Shown piece after piece: positions 25,828 through 34,794 of a stretch of 64,000 nucleotides of DNA. The notes under the pieces are model-generated. The model had not been told where the DNA came from and ran no database searches. It saw only the letters and a program-made list of their open reading frames with translations. Source of the DNA: Pelagibacterium montanilacus (GTDB lineage Bacteria > Pseudomonadota > Alphaproteobacteria > Rhizobiales > Devosiaceae); assembly GCF_003992665.1 (NCBI RefSeq), contig NZ_RZMX01000059.1:1-64000 (forward strand). The letters run 5' to 3'. The translations under genes were made by a program, and so were the position numbers. Each line of letters begins with the position of its first letter. Positions within the stretch are counted from its first letter, which is position 1.

Positions 25828-26682
25828 ATGAGCATCAGGGGCTTTGGCGTGCACACGGCCATGTGGGCTATGGAATGGAACCGCGCGGCGGCCGAGTTCG
25901 CCATTCTCGAGGCCGTGAAATACGACATAGATTTTCTCGAGATCACCATGCTTGATCCCCAGGCCGTCGACGCGGCTCACACCCGCGCACAGCTCGAGGC
26001 AAGCAATGTCGCCTGCGTGACGTCCCTTGGCCTTCCGCTCGATAAGCTGCCCACCAATGATCCCCAAGCCGCGCTGGACTTCCTTAAATCGGCGCTCGAT
26101 GTGTCGTCCGCCATGGGTGCCCGCGCCATGAGCGGCGTGCTTTACGGCGGCATTGGACAGCGCACGGGCGAGCGCCCGACCGAGACCGAATATGATGCGA
26201 CGGCCCGGGTTGTCGAAAAGGCCGCCGCCTATGCGCGCGCGAGGGGCATGGATTTTGGGCTGGAGGCGGTCAATCGCTACGAGAACCACCTGATCAACAC
26301 CGCCGATCAGGCGGTGCGAATGTGCGAGCGCGTAGGGGCGGAAAACATCTTCGTGCACCTCGATACCTACCATATGAACATCGAGGAAAAGGGCTTGGCC
26401 AACGGCATCCTGCGCGCCCGTGAACACCTGCGCTATATCCACCTCTCTGCATCCGACCGCGGAACTCCGGGCATGGACACCATCCAGTGGGACGAGGTGT
26501 TCGGCGCGCTGGCGGCCATCGGGTTCAAGGGCGGCATGGCCATGGAGAGCTTCATCACGGTGCCGTCCCAGATCGCATCCGCGCTCTCGGTCTGGCGCGA
26601 CGTCGCGCCTTCGCGCGAGGAGGTCCTCACCGACGGACTGGGCTTTCTCAAGATGAAGGCCCGCCAGTACGGCCTGATCTGA
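25828..26682 (+). CDS. Sugar phosphate isomerase/epimerase family protein, D-tagatose 3-epimerase-like
   Basis: This 284-residue TIM-barrel protein resembles ketose 3-epimerases. The metal ligands are placed as in D-tagatose 3-epimerase: Glu in LEAVNRYE, Asp in HLDTYHMNIEE, His in YIHLSASDRG and Glu in MAMESF. The NRYEN and HMNIEE motifs are especially typical. It should interconvert a ketose at C3, though related barrels (including the 3-oxo-isoapionate decarboxylase OiaC) share the fold, so the substrate stays open. GGAAGGA precedes the ATG. The next gene, an enolase-superfamily enzyme, converges on it with six bases between. Confidence 0.8.
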   Translation: MSIRGFGVHTAMWAMEWNRAAAEFAILEAVKYDIDFLEITMLDPQAVDAAHTRAQLEASNVACVTSLGLPLDKLPTNDPQAALDFLKSALDVSSAMGARAMSGVLYGGIGQRTGERPTETEYDATARVVEKAAAYARARGMDFGLEAVNRYENHLINTADQAVRMCERVGAENIFVHLDTYHMNIEEKGLANGILRAREHLRYIHLSASDRGTPGMDTIQWDEVFGALAAIGFKGGMAMESFITVPSQIASALSVWRDVAPSREEVLTDGLGFLKMKARQYGLI

Positions 26683-26688
26683 ACCAGC

Positions 26689-27843
26689 TCAGATCGAGCG
26701 CCAGAGCGTGTCTTCGAGCGACTTGCGATCCACGGTTACCCCCAGGCCCGGACCCGTGGGATAGGCCAGCTTGCCATCGACGATCTTGGCCTCGAAGGGC
26801 TCTTCGATCACCGGCCGATAGCCCGGCTCCTTGTCGAAATCGGGGAAGATTTCGAGGATCAGGGGGTTCGAAATCGCCGCGCAGGCCTGCAGCGAGATGG
26901 CGGTGGCCAGCGGGCTGCCGTAATTGTGCGGCGCCACGCGCAGATTGTAGGCTTCAGCCATCGCCGCGATCTTTTTCGTCTCCATCAGCCCGCCCGTGTT
27001 GCACACGTCCGGCTGTGCGATGCTGATCGCCCCCGCGGAAAACAGTGCGTGGAACCCGTATCGCGTATAGGTGCGCTCCCCGGCCGCGATGGGGATCGAG
27101 GTGCCGGCGGCCACCCGCGCCATGGCGTCTGGAAGGGCAGGGTCCACCGGCTCCTCGACGAACCCGATATCGAGGGGCGCGATCGCATCGAGGATCGCCA
27201 TGAGCTGGTGGTGGCTCAACCCGCCGCCGAAATCGAGCAGGATCGCAACGTCGGGCCCGACCGCATCGCGGATCGCCGTGCACCTGTCCACCACCAGCCG
27301 CTGGGCGGCAGGGTCGAGCGCGCGGCGCACCGGATGCTTAACGATGGTCACCGGGTCGGCCATCCCGAGCGGATAGAGCTTGAGCGCGCCAAAACCCCGC
27401 GCCGCGGTGCGCGCTGCTGCCTGCCCATAGCTTTTTGCGTCGTCGCACCCGATCCACCAGCCATTGGCATAGACCGGCACGGCATCGTCGACCGGCCCGC
27501 CCATCAGCGCGTGGACCGGTGCGCCCAGATCCTTGCCCTTGATGTCCCAGAGCGCATGCTCAATGGCGCTGAGCGCCGCAAACGTGATGGCGCCGCCGCC
27601 CTTGGTCCAGAAGGCCGTGTCATAGATCGTGTTCCAGATGCGCTCGATCCGGCTCGCATCCTGGCCCATCGCGAACCGCTCGATCATTTCCCCAACCAGC
27701 TCTGCGGCTGCGGTGGTTCCCGCGCCATAGGCAATCCCGGCTTCTCCCAGCCCCGTCAGCCCGGCATCGGTTTCCAGCTCGACGATGACGGCACGGCGGT
27801 TGCCGCAGGGCACCACATGAACGCGGGCGGAACTGACTTTCAT
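26689..27843 (-). CDS. Enolase-superfamily enzyme, mandelate racemase/dehydratase group
   Basis: This 384-residue protein has the capping domain (about 1-120, IEHALWDIKGKDLGAPVHALMGG) and a barrel with a KLYPLG base-strand, metal ligands ILLDFGGG (Asp), FVEEPVDP (Glu) and AAGERTYTR (Glu), and the His-Asp dyad supplied by IAQPDVCNTGG (Asp) and VAPHNYGSP (His). This arrangement is that of mandelate racemase and sugar-acid dehydratases or cycloisomerases. The substrate is probably a sugar acid or lactone. The ATG at 27843 gives the standard MKVSSARVHVV start. A LysR gene on the same strand lies 104 bases upstream, and a sugar isomerase gene converges from the left. Confidence 0.85.
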   Translation of the reverse strand: MKVSSARVHVVPCGNRRAVIVELETDAGLTGLGEAGIAYGAGTTAAAELVGEMIERFAMGQDASRIERIWNTIYDTAFWTKGGGAITFAALSAIEHALWDIKGKDLGAPVHALMGGPVDDAVPVYANGWWIGCDDAKSYGQAAARTAARGFGALKLYPLGMADPVTIVKHPVRRALDPAAQRLVVDRCTAIRDAVGPDVAILLDFGGGLSHHQLMAILDAIAPLDIGFVEEPVDPALPDAMARVAAGTSIPIAAGERTYTRYGFHALFSAGAISIAQPDVCNTGGLMETKKIAAMAEAYNLRVAPHNYGSPLATAISLQACAAISNPLILEIFPDFDKEPGYRPVIEEPFEAKIVDGKLAYPTGPGLGVTVDRKSLEDTLWRSI

Positions 27844-27947
27844 GGGAGACCTTCCGGATGGTGGTTTTCCCGCCATTGTCGGGCGGGTGCTCTGGCGGGC
27901 CAACCGAATTCTCTTCCGCCCCGGCCCACTTGTGGGAATAGCCGGCC

Positions 27948-28868
27948 TCAGCCGAGCAGCTCCGCCAGCTCCGCCTCGTCATTGTGCATCTCGCCGATCA
28001 GCCATTCGCGCACCGCCTGCACGATCGGACGGGTCGCCCTCTGGCTCGAGGTCACGAAATGGTAGCTGCGCCCGGTCACCACCACCGTATCGCTCGCCGG
28101 CACCAGCAGCCGGTCTGCGATCAGCCTTGAGGTCACCGAGGTCCACCCCAGCGCCAGCCCCTGTCCGCTCAGGGCGGCCTGCACGCACACCGAATAGTCC
28201 GAGAACGAGAGCCTGTCTGCGTCCGGCGCCAGCCGGCACTGAGCTTGGTGGGCAAACTCGGACCACCCGAACCAGTGATCGGGCAGCGCGATCAGCGTCT
28301 GGGGGCGGTGCGGGCTTTCGAACTTGCCGAACTCCGCCAGATAGGCCGGCGCGCACACCGCCAGAATGCGTTCGGGCGCGAACCAGCCCCCCAGCTCGGC
28401 CGAATCCCCGCCAGAGGCTACCCGAAGCCCCAGATCGCAATTGTAGAGCGGCCCGCCAACGCTGCCCGGGATGAGCTGGAACTGCAGGTCGACCTGAGGA
28501 AAATGGTCCCGGAAGCGATCGTAACGCGGCATCAGCCAATGGGTGGCCATGCCAGAGGAAATCGAGAGCATCACCGTTTCCCGGGTGGGGTCGCGCCCCT
28601 CGATGTCCTCGAACACCTCCTGGATCGCCCCGAACGAGCGCGTGGTGACCCGCCCGAGCTTCTCCCCGTTCTCGGTCAGGACCAGACGTGGTCCGGACCG
28701 GATGAACAGCTTCTGGCCCAGATGACGCTCAAGCGCCGCGATGGCATGGCTGACCGCCGGCTGGGTGATGTTGAGTTCGTCCGCCGCACGCGAAAACGAG
28801 CCCAGCCGCGCCGCCGCCTCGAAGGCCATCAGCGCGCTTGCGGAGGGAATATGACGGCGAAGAGACAT
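27948..28868 (-). CDS. LysR-family transcriptional regulator (GcvA-like)
   Basis: This 306-residue regulator has the LysR helix-turn-helix near 10-65 (FEAAARLGSFSRAADELNITQPAVSHAIAALE, quoted in part: TQPAVSHAI) and a periplasmic-binding-like effector domain from about 92. The start (IPSASALMAFEAA) and proportions match GcvA-like members. It is divergent from the aminotransferase-led operon at 29034 and upstream of the enolase-superfamily gene on its own strand, so it could control either. LysR proteins usually activate the divergent gene, favouring the 29034 operon; this is inference. Confidence 0.9.
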   Translation of the reverse strand: MSLRRHIPSASALMAFEAAARLGSFSRAADELNITQPAVSHAIAALERHLGQKLFIRSGPRLVLTENGEKLGRVTTRSFGAIQEVFEDIEGRDPTRETVMLSISSGMATHWLMPRYDRFRDHFPQVDLQFQLIPGSVGGPLYNCDLGLRVASGGDSAELGGWFAPERILAVCAPAYLAEFGKFESPHRPQTLIALPDHWFGWSEFAHQAQCRLAPDADRLSFSDYSVCVQAALSGQGLALGWTSVTSRLIADRLLVPASDTVVVTGRSYHFVTSSQRATRPIVQAVREWLIGEMHNDEAELAELLG

Positions 28869-28991
28869 GAGCTCAATTCATACTGACAATGAATCTTATC
28901 ACCCTTTCGTGCCGCATTATTTGGTGTCAGTCTACCCATGTCACACGGTGAGCGGGGGCTCTTGCGAGCTTCACTCACAAGGAAAAGGCTG

Positions 28992-29011
28992 GCGCTTTCC
29001 AGTGAAAGCGC
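28992..29011 (+). promoter_or_regulatory. Palindrome / RNA hairpin just before the aminotransferase start
   Basis: GCGCTTTC (28992-28999) and GAAAGCGC (29004-29011) form a perfect 8-base inverted repeat with loop cagt; flanking GCT and AGC extend it past one bulged base. It ends 22 bases before the ATG at 29034, so it can be an operator or an RNA structure near the ribosome site. The region to 28868 is the divergent promoter with the LysR gene. Confidence 0.5.
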
Positions 29012-29033
29012 AGCAGAATCAACAAGCAGGCTT

Positions 29034-30296
29034 ATGGACCTCGATATTCGGGCCTTGCGGGCCAACACGCCCGGCTGCGCAGGCGGCGTCATCCACCTCA
29101 ACAACGCCGGGGCGTCGCTGATGCCATCCCCGGTGCTCGACGCGCTCAAGGGGCACATCGACCTCGAGAGCCGCATCGGCGGCTACGAGGCCGCGGTCGA
29201 GGCCGCCGACGCCATCGAGCGCTTCTACGTCGACGTGGCCGCCCTGATCGGGGGGCATCCCGACGAGATCGCCTTTCTTGACAGCGCCACCCGGGCCTGG
29301 CTGGCCGTCTTCCATGCCATGGACTGGCGGCCCGGCGACGAAGTCCTCACTGCCCGCTCCGAATACAACGCCAACATGGTGAGCTTCCTGCACGCCCGCG
29401 AGCGCCAGGGCATCGTGCACAGGCTTGTGCCCGATGCCGAAGACGGCACCATCGACACCGACGCCCTCGAGGCCATGATCGGACCGCGCACGCGCCTGAT
29501 CTGCCTTTCGCACATGCCCACCAATGACGGGCTGATCAATCCGGCGCAAAAGGTCGGCCAGATCGCCGCTGCGCGCACTATCCCGTTTCTCCTCGACGCG
29601 TGCCAGTCCGCCGGGCAGATGCCGCTCGACGTCGCAGAACTCGGCTGCACCATGCTGTCGGCCACCGGGCGCAAATACATGCGCGGGCCGCGCGGCACCG
29701 GCTTTCTCTGGGTCCGCCGCGATTGGCTTGATCGCCTCATGCCCCACGCGCTCGACATCCGCTCGGCAAGCTGGACCGGGGTCGATGCCTACGAGATCGC
29801 GTCCGATGCCCGCCGGTTCGAGCTCTGGGAAGCCGGCATCGCGGGCCAGATCGCGCTGGGCAGCGCGGCCCGTTATGCGCGCGAGGTCGGTATTGCGCCC
29901 ATGTGGGACAGGATCCAGACGCTCGCCGGCGACCTGCGCGGGATGCTCTCGGGGATCGGCGGGGTGACCGTCCATGACCAGGGCTCCGACAAGAGCGGCA
30001 TCGTGACCTTCTCCCACGCCCGGCTCAATGCGCCCGAGATCGTGGCGCGGCTGCGCTCGGTCCACTCGATCAACACCTCTGTGTCGGCCTGCCAACTCAC
30101 GCGCTCGTCGCTGATCGCCGGCGGCACGACCCACATGGTCCGGGCTTCGGTCCATGCCTACAACACGACCCAGGAACTCGATGCGCTGGCTGAGGCGCTC
30201 GATGCGATGACAGGCACCAGGGGTGCGGGCCTGTCGCACGCCAACAAGAACGATAACAGCAGCCCCCGGCAACCTTCACTTGGAGTGGAACAATGA
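29034..30296 (+). CDS. Class V aminotransferase-fold PLP enzyme, substrate unknown
   Basis: This 420-residue fold-type I PLP enzyme resembles cysteine-desulfurase and isopenicillin-N-epimerase-like proteins. HLNNAGASLMP near the N-terminus binds the cofactor phosphate, FLLDACQSAGQ holds the ring-binding Asp, and the PLP lysine is in SATGRKYMRGPRGTGF. The desulfurase Cys loop is not evident. A longer frame from 28938 adds 32 residues through the hairpin at 28992-29011; I used the ATG at 29034, after AGCAGG, because the family begins close to DIRALRANTPG. It overlaps the binding-protein gene by four bases (ATGA) and heads an operon with a PotDBCA importer, RidA and an ornithine-cyclodeaminase-like protein. 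It probably lyses or transaminates the imported amine. Confidence 0.8.
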   Translation: MDLDIRALRANTPGCAGGVIHLNNAGASLMPSPVLDALKGHIDLESRIGGYEAAVEAADAIERFYVDVAALIGGHPDEIAFLDSATRAWLAVFHAMDWRPGDEVLTARSEYNANMVSFLHARERQGIVHRLVPDAEDGTIDTDALEAMIGPRTRLICLSHMPTNDGLINPAQKVGQIAAARTIPFLLDACQSAGQMPLDVAELGCTMLSATGRKYMRGPRGTGFLWVRRDWLDRLMPHALDIRSASWTGVDAYEIASDARRFELWEAGIAGQIALGSAARYAREVGIAPMWDRIQTLAGDLRGMLSGIGGVTVHDQGSDKSGIVTFSHARLNAPEIVARLRSVHSINTSVSACQLTRSSLIAGGTTHMVRASVHAYNTTQELDALAEALDAMTGTRGAGLSHANKNDNSSPRQPSLGVEQ

Positions 30297-31393
30297 AAGT
30301 CAATCTCAACCGGCGCACGCTACTGCGCGGTGCGGGCGCGACGGGGCTTGCAGCCCTTGCGGCTCCCGCCATCATCCGGCCCGCCTTCGCCCAGGCGGGA
30401 GAACTCAACGTCTGGTCCTATTCGGGATTCATAACCGATGATTTCCGCCAGAGGTTCGAGGAGGAAACCGGCATCCGGCTCAACATTCGCATGGTCACCG
30501 ACCAGGGCGAGCAGTTCAACCTGATGGCGGCCGAAGAGGGGAACTACAGCGCCGACATCGTGTGCTGCGCCGGCCACCGCTTCTACCAGTTCGTCGATGC
30601 CGGCTTCCTTGAGCCGGTCGATATGGACAAGATGACCGCTTGGGATCGGATCGAGCCCGAATACGCCGAGGCCAACTGGGTCTCACGCAACGGTGAGCGC
30701 TGGGGCGTGCCGCTGGTCGTGGTGTCCACGGGCCTCCTCTATGACTCCCAGAAGTTCGACAAGCCCACGAGCTGGGACGTGATGTTCGACCCCGCCAACG
30801 CCGGCCAGACCACCTACCAGATCCAGGACTTCTTCCAGATCGCCATGAACTATCTCGGCTATGACGGCTCGGCCGCCTCCTACATGGATGCACCCGAACA
30901 GGCTCAGGAGGCGGTCAACGCCACCCGTGATTTCCTGATCGAGCACAAGGACAAGGTGCGCCGCTATTACGACGCGGCCACCGAAATCCAGCAGATGTTC
31001 GTCAATGGCGACGTCAGCCTCGCCCAGGCCGGCTCGGGTCCCTCGGCCCAGCTCATCATCGACGGCTTCCCGGCGGGATACACCATCCCCGAGGAGGGCG
31101 GTCTGGCCTATGCGTACGGGTTCAACATCACCCGCAACGCGACCAACATGGACAACGCTTACACCTTCCTCAACGCCCTGCTGTCCTCTCCCGAGAACGG
31201 GGCCGAGATCGTGCGCTCGACAGGGTATGCCTCGGTGATCAGCGGCACCGGCGAACTGCTCACCCCCGAGGAGCGGGCAGTGCTCGCGCTCGGCGCCGAG
31301 GAGCGTGCCCGCCTCTCCTGGGTCGATGTGGAGACCGCGCCGTTCATCTTCGATCTGATCGACACCGCAGCCGAAGAAATCCGCGCCGCCTGA
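30293..31393 (+). CDS. Periplasmic binding protein of a polyamine/opine-type ABC importer (PotD-like), Tat-exported
   Basis: This 366-residue binding protein begins with a twin-arginine signal (NRRTLLRGAG, then a hydrophobic stretch and cleavage near AFAQA), so it is probably folded before export. The mature part starts ELNVWSYSGF, as in PotD-like extracellular solute-binding proteins, and includes GVPLVVVSTGLLYD and ITRNATNMDNAYTFLNALLS. It would deliver an amine or amino-acid-like ligand to the permeases encoded next. Start overlaps the upstream stop (ATGA). A strong hairpin at 31408-31430 follows. Confidence 0.9.
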   Translation: MKVNLNRRTLLRGAGATGLAALAAPAIIRPAFAQAGELNVWSYSGFITDDFRQRFEEETGIRLNIRMVTDQGEQFNLMAAEEGNYSADIVCCAGHRFYQFVDAGFLEPVDMDKMTAWDRIEPEYAEANWVSRNGERWGVPLVVVSTGLLYDSQKFDKPTSWDVMFDPANAGQTTYQIQDFFQIAMNYLGYDGSAASYMDAPEQAQEAVNATRDFLIEHKDKVRRYYDAATEIQQMFVNGDVSLAQAGSGPSAQLIIDGFPAGYTIPEEGGLAYAYGFNITRNATNMDNAYTFLNALLSSPENGAEIVRSTGYASVISGTGELLTPEERAVLALGAEERARLSWVDVETAPFIFDLIDTAAEEIRAA

Positions 31394-31407
31394 TTGCGCC
31401 AATCGCG

Positions 31408-31430
31408 TCCCGGGCGATCCTCGCCCGGGA
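31408..31430 (+). terminator. Intercistronic hairpin after the PotD-like gene
   Basis: TCCCGGGCGA (31408-31417) pairs perfectly with TCGCCCGGGA (31421-31430) over a three-base loop. No strong T-run follows (catgttattt), so it may stabilise upstream mRNA or attenuate transcription, favouring binding protein over permeases. Confidence 0.55.
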
Positions 31431-31460
31431 CATGTTATTTGTGAAAGACCGGGTCGATCC

Positions 31461-32387
31461 ATGACCGCCATTTTCATCTGGGCTCGCAGATTTGCCGCCT
31501 ACCGGGCGCTCACCGAGCTGCTGGCGCGCTCGCCACTGGCGCGGCTGGCGTTGATCTCGATCATCCCGCTCGCCTGGATCGTGCTGGCCAACCTCGCGCC
31601 GCTCGTCCAGATGTTCGTCATCAGCTTTTACCAGACCTACCCGCTGGCCGAGGGGGCTGCGCCCGAGTTCACCACCCGGCACTATTTCGCCTTTTTCGAG
31701 CGGCCCCTCTACCTCTCGGCCTTCGCCCGGTCCTTCATCTTCGCCACGCTGGTCACGGCCCTGACCCTCGCCGTGATGTTCCCGGTCGCCTACTACATCG
31801 CCAAGGTCGCGCCCCGCATGCGGCGGGTGAGGCTGCTGCTGCTGGTCATCGCCCCGTTCTGGATCAGCGAGATCATCCGCTCGTTTGCCTGGATGCTGAT
31901 GTTGTCCAACCGCGGCGCGGTCAATTCCTTCTTTTCGTTCCTGGGCTATTCGGGCCCGCCCTTCGAGCTGCTCTACAACAACATCTCGCTCACCATCGGC
32001 GTGCTCTATCTCACCTCGCTCTATATGCTTCTGCCGCTCTATTCCGCGCTGGAGAAGATCGACGACCGGCTGCTCGAAGCCGCCGCCGATCTGGGCGCCA
32101 CGGGCTTTTCAAGGTTCACGCGGATCATCCTGCCGCTGGCGCGCGACGGCATCCTCACCGGCTGCACGCTGGTCTTCCTCTTGGTGGTCGGGCTCTATGC
32201 CATGCCGGTCCTGCTCGGCGGCCCGTCCAACACCCTCTTTGCATCGACCATCGGCCAGATCTTCGGACGCGCCGGGGATTCCTGGCCCCTGGGCAGCGCG
32301 TTCTCGATGATCCTGATCTTCGTGGCCCTCGCCTATGTGGGCGTGTTCATGGCCGTGCTCCAGAAGCGCCCCGGGAGGCGGACATGA
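31461..32387 (+). CDS. ABC importer permease (PotB-like)
   Basis: This 308-residue inner-membrane protein has six predicted helices and the EAA loop typical of binding-protein-dependent permeases (LLEAAADLGATGFSRFTRIILPLARDG, in part EAAADLGA). It forms the channel with the PotC-like permease whose gene overlaps its stop by four bases (ATGA). The ribosome site is weak (GAAAGACCGGG), as might suit expression tuned by the preceding hairpin. Confidence 0.9.
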   Translation: MTAIFIWARRFAAYRALTELLARSPLARLALISIIPLAWIVLANLAPLVQMFVISFYQTYPLAEGAAPEFTTRHYFAFFERPLYLSAFARSFIFATLVTALTLAVMFPVAYYIAKVAPRMRRVRLLLLVIAPFWISEIIRSFAWMLMLSNRGAVNSFFSFLGYSGPPFELLYNNISLTIGVLYLTSLYMLLPLYSALEKIDDRLLEAAADLGATGFSRFTRIILPLARDGILTGCTLVFLLVVGLYAMPVLLGGPSNTLFASTIGQIFGRAGDSWPLGSAFSMILIFVALAYVGVFMAVLQKRPGRRT

Positions 32388-33214
32388 TGCGCCTTTTGGG
32401 CAGGATCGCCCTTCCGGTCTATTTCTGGCTCTTCGTGGCCTGGCTCTTCGTGCCCCTCTTTGTCATGGCCGCCATGGGGTTCCGCGATTCCAATTTCGTC
32501 GCCTTTCCCATCCAGTCCTGGACCACCGACTGGTACCGCTCGGTCATCGAGGACCGGGAGATCATGGCCTCGCTCTGGGTCTCGCTCCAGGTCGCCGTGC
32601 TCTCGACCGTCATGGGGCTGGGGATCGGGACGCCCATGGCGTTCATGGTCGCGCGCTTCGATGGTGTCTGGCGGGCGGTTTTGATCGCCATCATCGTCAT
32701 GCCCGCCTTCATTCCCATCGTGGTCAGCGCCATCGCGCTGCGCATGTTCATCGGCAATTTCGGCATCGACACCGGCATTCTGGCCATCGCCTTCGGCCAT
32801 GCGGTGTCCTCGGTGCCCTTCGTCGTCGTCATGCTGCTCACCCGGCTCAATTCCATGAGCGCCAATCTCGCCGATGCGGCGCGCGATCTGGGAGCGGACG
32901 AGTTCATTGTCTTCTTCCGGGTGGTCTTGCCCTATCTCGCGCCGGCCCTGTTTGGCGCCCTCATGTTCTGCATGCTGCTCTCGTTCGAGGATTTCACCCG
33001 ATCCTTCTTCCTTGGCAGCTTCGATCCGACCTTCCCGGTCCTGCTCTTTGCCCGCCTGCGCTTCGGTTTCGACCCCGGCCTCGCGGCGATCTCCACGCTG
33101 GTCCTGCTCGTGACCATCGTGCTCGGGCTCTATGCGGAGCGCTTTACCCGCAAGCGCGCCGCGCCGGGACACCAAGGCCGCCTCGCGGCACGAGGAGACG
33201 ACACGAATGCCTGA
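32384..33214 (+). CDS. ABC importer permease (PotC-like)
   Basis: This 276-residue permease has six hydrophobic segments and an EAA-type loop (LADAARDLGADEFIVFFRVVLP, in part AARDLGA). It starts at ATGATG within the stop of the PotB-like gene and overlaps the ATPase gene by eight bases. Its C-terminus is Arg/Lys-rich after the last helix (ERFTRKRA). It is the second half of the channel. Confidence 0.9.
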   Translation: MMRLLGRIALPVYFWLFVAWLFVPLFVMAAMGFRDSNFVAFPIQSWTTDWYRSVIEDREIMASLWVSLQVAVLSTVMGLGIGTPMAFMVARFDGVWRAVLIAIIVMPAFIPIVVSAIALRMFIGNFGIDTGILAIAFGHAVSSVPFVVVMLLTRLNSMSANLADAARDLGADEFIVFFRVVLPYLAPALFGALMFCMLLSFEDFTRSFFLGSFDPTFPVLLFARLRFGFDPGLAAISTLVLLVTIVLGLYAERFTRKRAAPGHQGRLAARGDDTNA

Positions 33215-34310
33215 CTCCACCCCCGCCATCGAAGTGCGCGACATCGTCAAGTCGTTCGGAGAATTCCGCGCGATCGACAATGTCTCGCTTACCATCGAAA
33301 GCGGTGTCTTCATCACCCTTCTCGGGCCGTCGGGCTGCGGCAAGTCCACCCTGTTGCGCACCATCGCCGGCTTTCTCACCCCGGACTCCGGCGCGGTGAT
33401 CGTGGGTGGGCGCGACGTCACCGCGCTTCCGCCCCACATCCGGCCGGTCAACATGGTGTTCCAGGACTATGCCCTGTTCCCGCACATGAGCGTGCGGCGC
33501 AATGTCGGGTTCGGCTGCGAAATGAAGGGCATGACAAAGTCCGACATCGAGGCGCGCGTTGATGCCATGCTCGAACTCATCCGGCTCCCCGATGTCGGCG
33601 ACCGTGAGCCGGGCGCGCTTTCGGGCGGCCAGCGCCAGCGCGTCGCGCTCGCCCGGGCACTCGCGCCCGATCCGGTGTCCCTGCTGCTCGACGAGCCCCT
33701 GGGCGCGCTCGACCTCAAGCTCCGGCTCGAACTCCAGCACGAGCTCAAATCCATCCAGCGCACCACCGGCAAGACTTTCGTCTTCGTCACCCACGACCAG
33801 GACGAGGCCATGTCCATGTCCGATCTCGTGGCGGTGATGAAGGATGGCCGGATCGAACAGCTCGATACGCCTCGCGCCATCTATGCGCGCCCCGCTACCG
33901 CCTTCGTCGCGGGCTTCGTGGGCGCCGCCAACATGCTATCGGGCCGCGTGGTCGGCACTGACGGCGCAGCGCTCAGGCTCGAGGTCGAGGGCCTGCACTG
34001 GAGCGTGCCGGCAGATGCTGTGACCGGCGGGCGCACCGTTGCGACGGGCGATGCCGTCACCCTCGTCATCCGGCCCGAGGACGTGATCGTGGGCCCGGCG
34101 CCGGGACGGGGCGAGCTCGTTCTTCCCGCCCGTGCCCGCACCCAGACCTTCCTTGGCGGGCGCGTGCATCTGCGCTGCGAAACCGCCGCGGGCACCGCGC
34201 TCACCCTCGAGGTCCGGCCCGGCAGCGTGCCCGAGGGCGATGGCGCCATCGACCTGCACGTCGCGCCCGACGCCGTGGCCATTCTTGCTAACGACAAAGG
34301 ACATTCATGA
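33207..34310 (+). CDS. ABC importer ATPase (PotA-like)
   Basis: This 367-residue ATPase has Walker A GPSGCGKST, Q-loop VFQDYALFPHMSV, signature LSGGQRQRVALARAL, Walker B LLLDEPLGALD and the H-loop VTHDQDEA, followed by a TOBE-type regulatory domain (about 270-365, IRPEDVIV). The ATG at 33207 follows GAGGAGAC. It energises the PotBC-like permeases upstream. The downstream RidA gene overlaps its stop (ATGA), tying that enzyme to transport. Confidence 0.93.
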   Translation: MPDSTPAIEVRDIVKSFGEFRAIDNVSLTIESGVFITLLGPSGCGKSTLLRTIAGFLTPDSGAVIVGGRDVTALPPHIRPVNMVFQDYALFPHMSVRRNVGFGCEMKGMTKSDIEARVDAMLELIRLPDVGDREPGALSGGQRQRVALARALAPDPVSLLLDEPLGALDLKLRLELQHELKSIQRTTGKTFVFVTHDQDEAMSMSDLVAVMKDGRIEQLDTPRAIYARPATAFVAGFVGAANMLSGRVVGTDGAALRLEVEGLHWSVPADAVTGGRTVATGDAVTLVIRPEDVIVGPAPGRGELVLPARARTQTFLGGRVHLRCETAAGTALTLEVRPGSVPEGDGAIDLHVAPDAVAILANDKGHS

Positions 34311-34780
34311 TGATCGAGGTTCGCCTCAAGGCAATGGGCCTGAACCTTCCCCAGGTTGCCGCACCCAAGGGCAGCTATGTGCCTTTCCTGGTGTCGCGGG
34401 GGCACTGCTTTGTCTCGGGCCAATTGCCCCCGACCGGGTCGCCCGACTCTCCCAGCCCCTATTGCGGCACCGTGGGCGTCGATGTCTCCATCGAGACCGC
34501 CCAGGTCGCGGCGCGCCAGTGCGCGCTGATGATCCTCGCCCAGCTCGGTGCCGCGCTCGAGGGTGATTTCGAGCGCGTGGCCCGGATCGTCCGGCTCGGC
34601 GGCTTCGTGCGCGCGGTGCCCGAGTTCACCGCCCACCCCCAGGTGGTCAATGGCGCCTCCAATCTCATGATCGAGCTCTTTGGTGACGCCGGGCGCCATA
34701 CCCGCGCCGCCGTCGGAGTCTCGAGCCTTCCCTTGGGCGTCTGCGTCGAGATCGACGCGATCGTCGAACTGAAAACCTGA
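34307..34780 (+). CDS. RidA-family protein (imine/enamine deaminase group)
   Basis: This 157-residue protein belongs to the RidA/YjgF superfamily. R133 in HTRAAVGVSSLP is the conserved arginine that binds the substrate carboxylate, and E148 in CVEIDAIVEL fits the catalytic Glu. It is longer than RidA proper (~128), like the subgroup associated with catabolic operons. RidA proteins hydrolyse reactive imines and enamines released by PLP enzymes or oxidases. Its position between an importer ATPase gene and an ornithine-cyclodeaminase-like gene, downstream of a PLP enzyme, supports that job here. Confidence 0.9.
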   Translation: MMIEVRLKAMGLNLPQVAAPKGSYVPFLVSRGHCFVSGQLPPTGSPDSPSPYCGTVGVDVSIETAQVAARQCALMILAQLGAALEGDFERVARIVRLGGFVRAVPEFTAHPQVVNGASNLMIELFGDAGRHTRAAVGVSSLPLGVCVEIDAIVELKT

Positions 34781-34794
34781 AAGGACACCCAACC

